Source: CAZILN01 sp964540005
GTDB taxonomy: Bacteria > Bacteroidota > Bacteroidia > Bacteroidales > SM23-62
Direction of reading: 5' to 3'
Assembly: GCA_964540005.1 (NCBI GenBank)
Contig: CAZILN010000257.1
Coordinates: forward strand, 1-26,626
Length of the DNA: 26,626 bases
Shown one piece after another: positions 23,193 to 26,626 of this stretch. The position numbers and the translations under genes were made by a program. The notes under the pieces were generated by a model. It was not told the origin of the DNA. It did no database searches and saw only the letters and a program-made list of their open reading frames with translations. Each line of letters starts with the position of its first letter. Position 1 is the first letter of the stretch.

Positions 23193-24107
23193 ATGGAAGA
23201 AGTATTAACCGAAACATTCTGGGCCAATGTACTGGATGCAGTTATCAAATGGTCCATCGAAGTCTTGCCTGGTGTTTTATTCATCCTGGTTCTGGGATGG
23301 GTTGCTGTCAGGGCATTAGTGATTATCTTAAGGAAAAGCAAAAAAGTCATAATCAGCAGGGCCGAGAAACGGGATGAGTTAGATACAGCAGAGACTGAAA
23401 AAAGAGTAAATACCCTTATTGGCATCCTGCGGGTCAGTTGCAAGATAGCTATATGGACACTGGTCATAATGATTGTGCTCAAAAAGATAAGCATTGATAC
23501 TGGCCCCTTGCTGGCGGGTGCAGGGATTATTGGACTGGCACTTGGTTTTGGATCACAGGAGCTTGTAAGGGATGCAATATCCGGATTCTTTATGCTACTG
23601 GAGAACCAGGTCCGTATCGGAGATGTGGTTGAAATTAACGGTACGGGTGGACTGGTTGAAAGCATTGGTATGAGGACAATCAAACTCAGGGATTTTTCGG
23701 GTACAGTGCATATTTTCCAGAATGGAAAAATCAACACTCTTGCCAATAAAACCAAGGACTGGTCTGCGATGGCGTTTGATATTGGCGTGGCTTATAAAGA
23801 GGATACTGACCGAGTTATTGAGGTCATTAAAAAGGTTGGGGAAGAATTACATGCAGATCCTGATTACAGTGACCTGATACTGGAACCTCTTGAGATCTTT
23901 GGCGTGGATAAATTTGCAGACAGTGCTGTCATGATAAAGGCCAGGTTAAAAACAATCCCTGTCAAGCAGTGGACGGTGGGACGGGAGTTTAACCGCCGTT
24001 TGAAAATTGCTTTTGACCGGGAGCACATAAGCATACCCTTCCCTCACAGGACCGTTCACTGGGGTGATATAAGTCCTGTTATTAAAATTTCTGAAAAAGA
24101 ATCCTGA
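23193..24107 (+). CDS. MscS-family mechanosensitive channel
   Basis: With the start at 23193 the protein has 304 residues; upstream in-frame codons overlap the lipoprotein gene and add no homology. Three transmembrane helices lead into the pore helix GPLLAGAGIIGLALGFGSQE (from ~104) and LVRDAISGFFMLLENQ, the hallmark of MscS. The beta domain follows (VRIGDVVEINGTGGLVESIG, RDFSGTVHIFQNGKI), then the cytoplasmic alpha/beta cage (MAFDIGVAYKEDTDRVIEVI). The C-terminus ends in the typical ISIPFPHRTVHWG. It relieves turgor on osmotic downshock; a heptamer is expected. It forms a two-gene unit with the lipoprotein 4 nt upstream. Confidence 0.93.
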   Translation: MEEVLTETFWANVLDAVIKWSIEVLPGVLFILVLGWVAVRALVIILRKSKKVIISRAEKRDELDTAETEKRVNTLIGILRVSCKIAIWTLVIMIVLKKISIDTGPLLAGAGIIGLALGFGSQELVRDAISGFFMLLENQVRIGDVVEINGTGGLVESIGMRTIKLRDFSGTVHIFQNGKINTLANKTKDWSAMAFDIGVAYKEDTDRVIEVIKKVGEELHADPDYSDLILEPLEIFGVDKFADSAVMIKARLKTIPVKQWTVGREFNRRLKIAFDREHISIPFPHRTVHWGDISPVIKISEKES

Positions 24108-24174
24108 TAATTGTTAAGAAAATGTTAATCGCAAAATAAAAGAATTCTATATCTGATTATTTTTTTCTTTTTAT

Positions 24175-24182
24175 TATCTTTG
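24175..24182 (+). promoter_or_regulatory. Candidate -7 promoter box for the acidic lipoprotein gene
   Basis: TATCTTTG fits TAnnTTTG exactly, 126 nt before the start at 24309. The T-rich upstream DNA has no clean TTTG at -33. The remaining 201-bp intergenic DNA (24108-24308) is AT-rich and shows no hairpin or gene. Confidence 0.4.
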
Positions 24183-24308
24183 TCATCAATTAGTATTTGT
24201 CCTGTTATATTAAGCGTTCATCAAATAAAATATAGCTTATGCAACTAAAACAGGCAAATAGATAACATTACATAAAGAAGTTCGTAATAATCAATAAATA
24301 ATAAACTC

Positions 24309-24857
24309 ATGAAAAAATTCACTTTAGGAATTCTTGCTTTTCTTTTAATCGCTTTTGTGTCAACTAGTTGTGACGAACTTGGAGACTTAGTTAACTTTGA
24401 CGGAGACTATTATGTTTTGGATTTTACTGTTGAGCCTACTGAGCTTACCGGAGTTCAGGTATTCGACAGTGAGTCATTTGATCCTGAACTTGATACGCTT
24501 TTAGCCGAATATGGCCTGGACAGGGAATCACTTGACCTGGTTACAATAGGTGAAGCGCTGGTTGAAATCAGCACTGCGGAAGCTAATTTTGACTTCATTA
24601 ATAGCTTTGAACTTGTTATTGAAAGTGCAGATTTTGAAGCAAAGATAATCGCCTGGCAGGATACGATAGCTGAAGGTTTGACTTCACTTACATTGAAGAT
24701 ATCTGAAGATGATGTCAAAGACTTTCTTTTTGCTGAGCAGTTCACCTTAACCACTCAGGGTTTTGTAAATACAACTGTTGTTGATTCAGTTCAATTACAA
24801 GCAAAAGTAAAATTCCATTTTAAGGGTGGAGACAGCGGTACCGGGTTTGGATTCTAA
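24309..24857 (+). CDS. Acidic lipoprotein of unknown function
   Basis: The 182-residue protein has a clear lipoprotein signal peptide (MKKFTLGILAFLLIAFVSTS with Cys21). The mature part is strongly acidic, rich in Asp/Glu, Leu and Thr, and looks beta-rich (DYYVLDFTVEPTELTGVQVF, ESLDLVTIGEALVEIST, FDFINSFELVIESADF, FTLTTQGFVNTTVVDS). It ends in a Gly-rich tail (KGGDSGTGFGF). I recognise no domain. It would sit in the outer membrane or periplasm. It has its own upstream TAnnTTTG box and is followed by a strong hairpin terminator, so it appears to be a single-gene transcript. Confidence 0.75.
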   Translation: MKKFTLGILAFLLIAFVSTSCDELGDLVNFDGDYYVLDFTVEPTELTGVQVFDSESFDPELDTLLAEYGLDRESLDLVTIGEALVEISTAEANFDFINSFELVIESADFEAKIIAWQDTIAEGLTSLTLKISEDDVKDFLFAEQFTLTTQGFVNTTVVDSVQLQAKVKFHFKGGDSGTGFGF

Positions 24858-24881
24858 GATATCCTGTAACTGTATTATAAG

Positions 24882-24915
24882 ATTGCATATGGCAGGATAA
24901 TCATATGCAATTTTT
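24882..24915 (+). terminator. Rho-independent terminator after the acidic lipoprotein gene
   Basis: ATTGCATATG (24882-24891) pairs perfectly with CATATGCAAT (24902-24911), 10-nt loop, followed by a T run (TTTTTATTTT, 24911-24920). It starts 24 nt after the stop codon at 24857. The minus-strand AKR gene ends at 24914 within its T tract. Confidence 0.85.
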
Positions 24916-25387
24916 ATTTTATAAGGTTCTCAGAGTACATATGGATTGAAGTCCCGACATGCTTTATCTTTCCCTGCTTCCTGGCGGCAAGTATAGCTTC
25001 CATGGATTTTCCCTTTTTCATGGAATTGTGAAACTGGTCCATGGTGATCAGGCACCAGAGGAAGTAAAAATCGATCTGATCCACGTCCAGGCGTTTCATG
25101 GAGCGGTCAATATTTTTTGTTATCTCACTGGCTGAGAGTTTGTTATCACCCTTGGTGGCAACCAGGAACTTATCGCGTGGCATCTGCCTGAAAGCCCTGC
25201 CGTAAATGTCCTCACTCCTGTCTTCATTATATTCAGGAGCAGTATCAAAATAATTGATTCCCAGCTCGCTGGCAAACCTGATATTATGAATGCACTCTTT
25301 TTCAGGAATATCTTTTTCAAAACGCATTCCTTCCATTCCCAGCCAGGAAACGGCTTCACCGGTTTTTCCAAATATAATCCTTTTCAT
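24914..25387 (-). pseudogene. Aldo/keto reductase truncated at its C-terminus
   Basis: From ATG 25387 the frame encodes 157 residues, where relatives have about 280-390. The start is good (MKRIIFGKTGEAVSWLGMEG), with a catalytic-type Asp48 and Tyr53 in FDTAPEYN and Lys79 in LVATKG. The His that normally ends the tetrad appears as Trp111 in DFYFLWCLITMDQF. The frame stops with TAA at GKIKHVGTSIHMYSENLIK, about mid-barrel, where relatives continue (with a ferredoxin-like tail in some). The sequence after the stop shows no AKR remnant, only the terminator hairpin. The product probably does not fold or work. It is the last gene of a leftward group with the sigma factor and a small membrane protein (28 bp upstream). 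Confidence 0.75.
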
Positions 25388-25415
25388 AAAAAAAAATGTG
25401 AACACTTTTCAGGTC

Positions 25416-25742
25416 CTATGTACTGCTCTCCTGGTCCTCCAGTTTGGATTTCCGATCTTCCTTTTGCTCGCGGGTCATACCATTCATCTTCCTGTGGTAT
25501 TTCTTTTTCCAGTAGTTACCCGGATGATCATGGTTATTACGATGACCACCTGCAAAACCCGCAAAAATGATCTTTGACAGGACCAGCAGTCCCAGTGTCT
25601 GCCAGTAGTTCACGACGGGACCGCTGAACAGTTCAGGCACCAGCCAGTTCCAGAGCAACATAACCAGGTAGGTAAATGCTGCCAGTCCAATGATCCCGAA
25701 TACGACAAACTTTCCGTAATAAAAAACTCTTGTTGTTTTCAT
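25416..25742 (-). CDS. Small two-helix membrane protein next to the ECF sigma factor
   Basis: The 108-residue protein has two hydrophobic segments (VVFGIIGLAAFTYLVMLLW and WQTLGLLVLSKIIFAGFAGG), then a charged, histidine-rich C-terminus (HRNNHDHPGN, then KKKYHRKMNGMTREQKEDRK). It has no recognised domain. It begins 11 nt after the sigma factor stop, so it is co-transcribed. In many Bacteroidota a small membrane protein of this kind follows an ECF sigma gene; an anti-sigma role is possible, but its short cytoplasmic tail lacks a known anti-sigma motif. Confidence 0.7.
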   Translation of the reverse strand: MKTTRVFYYGKFVVFGIIGLAAFTYLVMLLWNWLVPELFSGPVVNYWQTLGLLVLSKIIFAGFAGGHRNNHDHPGNYWKKKYHRKMNGMTREQKEDRKSKLEDQESST

Positions 25743-25753
25743 GACTATAAATT

Positions 25754-26311
25754 TTAAAGTTGATTGTATATTTCTTTTAAATTCTTCCTGAGAAAGGAGA
25801 CAGCATATCTCTTTCTTGACAGCAGGGTATTGATTCCAATCCCTGTAATATCAGATATCTCTTTGAAACTGAGATCATCAAATTCATTCATGACAAAGAC
25901 GTCCCTCTGCTCTTCAGGTAATTCACCCAGGGCCTTATCTATAGCTTCCCATATTACCTCGCGCATGTATTCATCTTCAGGGTCCCTTCCCAGCGCAGGA
26001 ACGATATCTTCCAGCATAAGCGGGCTTTCATCTTGCTCTTCCCGATTCCTGATCTCCCTTGAAGAGAAGGTTTCCGGTTTGCTCTTCCTGAAATAATCGG
26101 TGACCCTGTTCCTGGCAACCGTAAACAACCAGGATGTCACCCTTTCCGTAGACCGGATGTCTTCAAAGCCAACCAGGAACTGGTACAATACATCCTGCAG
26201 GATATCTTCAGCATCACCCCGGTCCCTGACCCGCTTCCTGATAAAGTTAAGTAAACGTGATCGTTCCCTGCCGGCTATTTCATTTACATATCTGATCTCT
26301 GCTGCTGTCAT
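25754..26311 (-). CDS. ECF RNA polymerase sigma factor
   Basis: The 185-residue protein has region 2 (LLNFIRKRVRDRGDAEDILQ, DVLYQFLVGF, TSWLFTVARNRVTDYFRK) and region 4 (LGELPEEQRDVFVMNEFDDL, SFKEISDITGIGINTLLSRK) separated by an acidic linker. Regions 1 and 3 are absent, the hallmark of ECF sigma factors. It should direct transcription of an envelope or stress regulon. No classic anti-sigma factor (FecR-like or zinc-binding) is adjacent; the two-helix membrane protein downstream is the only candidate. A TATCTTTG -7 box lies 46 nt upstream of its start codon. Confidence 0.92.
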   Translation of the reverse strand: MTAAEIRYVNEIAGRERSRLLNFIRKRVRDRGDAEDILQDVLYQFLVGFEDIRSTERVTSWLFTVARNRVTDYFRKSKPETFSSREIRNREEQDESPLMLEDIVPALGRDPEDEYMREVIWEAIDKALGELPEEQRDVFVMNEFDDLSFKEISDITGIGINTLLSRKRYAVSFLRKNLKEIYNQL

Positions 26312-26356
26312 GATTGAGATGGTCTGCTTCCTTCTGTCTTATAGACGATCATCAGG

Positions 26357-26387
26357 CAAAGATATTCTAAAAAAAAACCCGCTGCAA
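26357..26387 (-). promoter_or_regulatory. Bacteroidota-type promoter for the ECF sigma factor, overlapping the upstream terminator
   Basis: On the minus strand, TATCTTTG (26364-26357) fits TAnnTTTG exactly, with TTG 20 bp upstream (26387-26385). The -33 element lies in the loop of the neighbour's terminator and the spacer includes its T run, so the upstream transcript stops where the sigma factor's transcript starts. Confidence 0.6.
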
Positions 26388-26397
26388 TGTGCGGGTT
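26369..26397 (-). terminator. Rho-independent terminator of the right-edge gene
   Basis: On the minus strand AACCCGC (26397-26391) pairs with GCGGGTT (26382-26376) around an 8-nt loop, followed by a run of nine Ts (26377-26369). It lies just after the stop at 26404-26406 of the gene entering from the right. Confidence 0.9.
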
Positions 26398-26403
26398 CCC
26401 TAA

Positions 26404-26626
26404 TTAATTCAATCTCAATGGCTTATAATCCTTGAATATTTTAAAGTCGGTACTTTCAATCATTTCGCGGTAAGGGGGCCATACTTCTTCATAAAAAGTA
26501 TTAACCCTGGTAACAGCTTCATTGACAAGTTTGTCCGCGTTTTGCATAAGTTGCTCTTCAGTGGCTGTGGGACCACCGGGCCTTGACTGGATGTAGCGGG
26601 AGGCCGTAAACAGATGCATTACGACG
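26404..26626 (-). CDS. C-terminus of an unidentified protein, 5' end outside window
   Basis: The frame is open to the window edge, and the ATG at 26619 is preceded by in-frame coding codons (Arg-Val), so it is likely internal. The visible ~74 residues read MHLFTASRYIQSRPGGPTAT, then EEQLMQNADKLVNEAVTRVN, TFYEEVWPPYREMIESTDFK and IFKDYKPLRLN. They are helical and charged, with no catalytic motif. I suspect the C-terminal helices of a large exported enzyme, perhaps a BNR/sortilin-type glycosyl hydrolase, but this is a guess. A strong terminator follows 7 nt after the stop. Confidence 0.55.
   Translation of the reverse strand, partial: VVMHLFTASRYIQSRPGGPTATEEQLMQNADKLVNEAVTRVNTFYEEVWPPYREMIESTDFKIFKDYKPLRLN

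Noticed and set aside
23171..23755. 194-residue frame antisense to the MscS gene
   Set aside because: It is complementary to the conserved MscS pore region and shows no domain of its own.

Overview
The window looks like a contig from an anaerobic or facultative member of the Bacteroidota, probably outside the gut genus Bacteroides. The evidence is a type IX secretion (T9SS) C-terminal sorting domain on a giant secreted protein, promoters of the Bacteroidota TAnnTTTG type, many lipoproteins, and a run of polysaccharide- and glycoprotein-acting enzymes (sialate O-acetylesterase, GH29 fucosidase, GH20-like hexosaminidase). The only strictly anaerobic mark is a glycyl radical enzyme at the left edge. 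No rRNA, tRNA, CRISPR, transposase, SusC/SusD pair or phage gene was seen.

Left part (1-2257, + strand): the 3' part of a glycyl radical enzyme, a ROK sugar kinase broken by an internal deletion, and an intact DeoR-type sugar regulator. Next (2312-7434, - strand): serine hydrolase, GH29 alpha-L-fucosidase and sialate O-acetylesterase, read in that order. The serine hydrolase and fucosidase are separated by a stem-loop. The fucosidase and esterase are separated by a tandem array with an exact 11-bp period. A 7TM protein with a LuxR-type DNA-binding domain (7554-8534, + strand) is divergent from this group. Then (8545-10402, - strand) come a Tat-exported sugar isomerase-like TIM barrel and an orphan E2-type acyltransferase, 4 bp apart.

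Middle part (10619-18181): a VTT/DedA-like membrane protein; a GH20-like exported hexosaminidase overlapping by 4 bp with a DUF5009/NagX membrane acyltransferase; a 1088-residue M43-like metalloprotease/beta-helix protein with a T9SS tail; a divergent aldolase that closely resembles 4-hydroxy-2-oxoglutarate aldolase (HOGA1); and a small zinc-ribbon protein. Right part (18274-26626): an MsbA-like ABC exporter, an exported PrxQ-type peroxiredoxin, a CPBP membrane protease homologue, a histidine-kinase remnant missing its kinase core, a hypothetical protein, a small lipoprotein next to an MscS channel, an acidic lipoprotein, a truncated aldo/keto reductase, a small membrane protein, an ECF sigma factor, and the C-terminus of an unidentified protein.

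The left and central enzymes fit scavenging of acetylated, fucosylated and N-acetylhexosamine-containing glycans, but no complete pathway or import system is present. Two things stand out. One is the 11-bp repeat array whose outermost unit contains the fucosidase stop codon. The other is three genes (ROK kinase, histidine kinase, aldo/keto reductase) that have each lost a defined internal or terminal block while the rest still reads well. That could be genome decay or an assembly artefact, and read mapping would tell the two apart.
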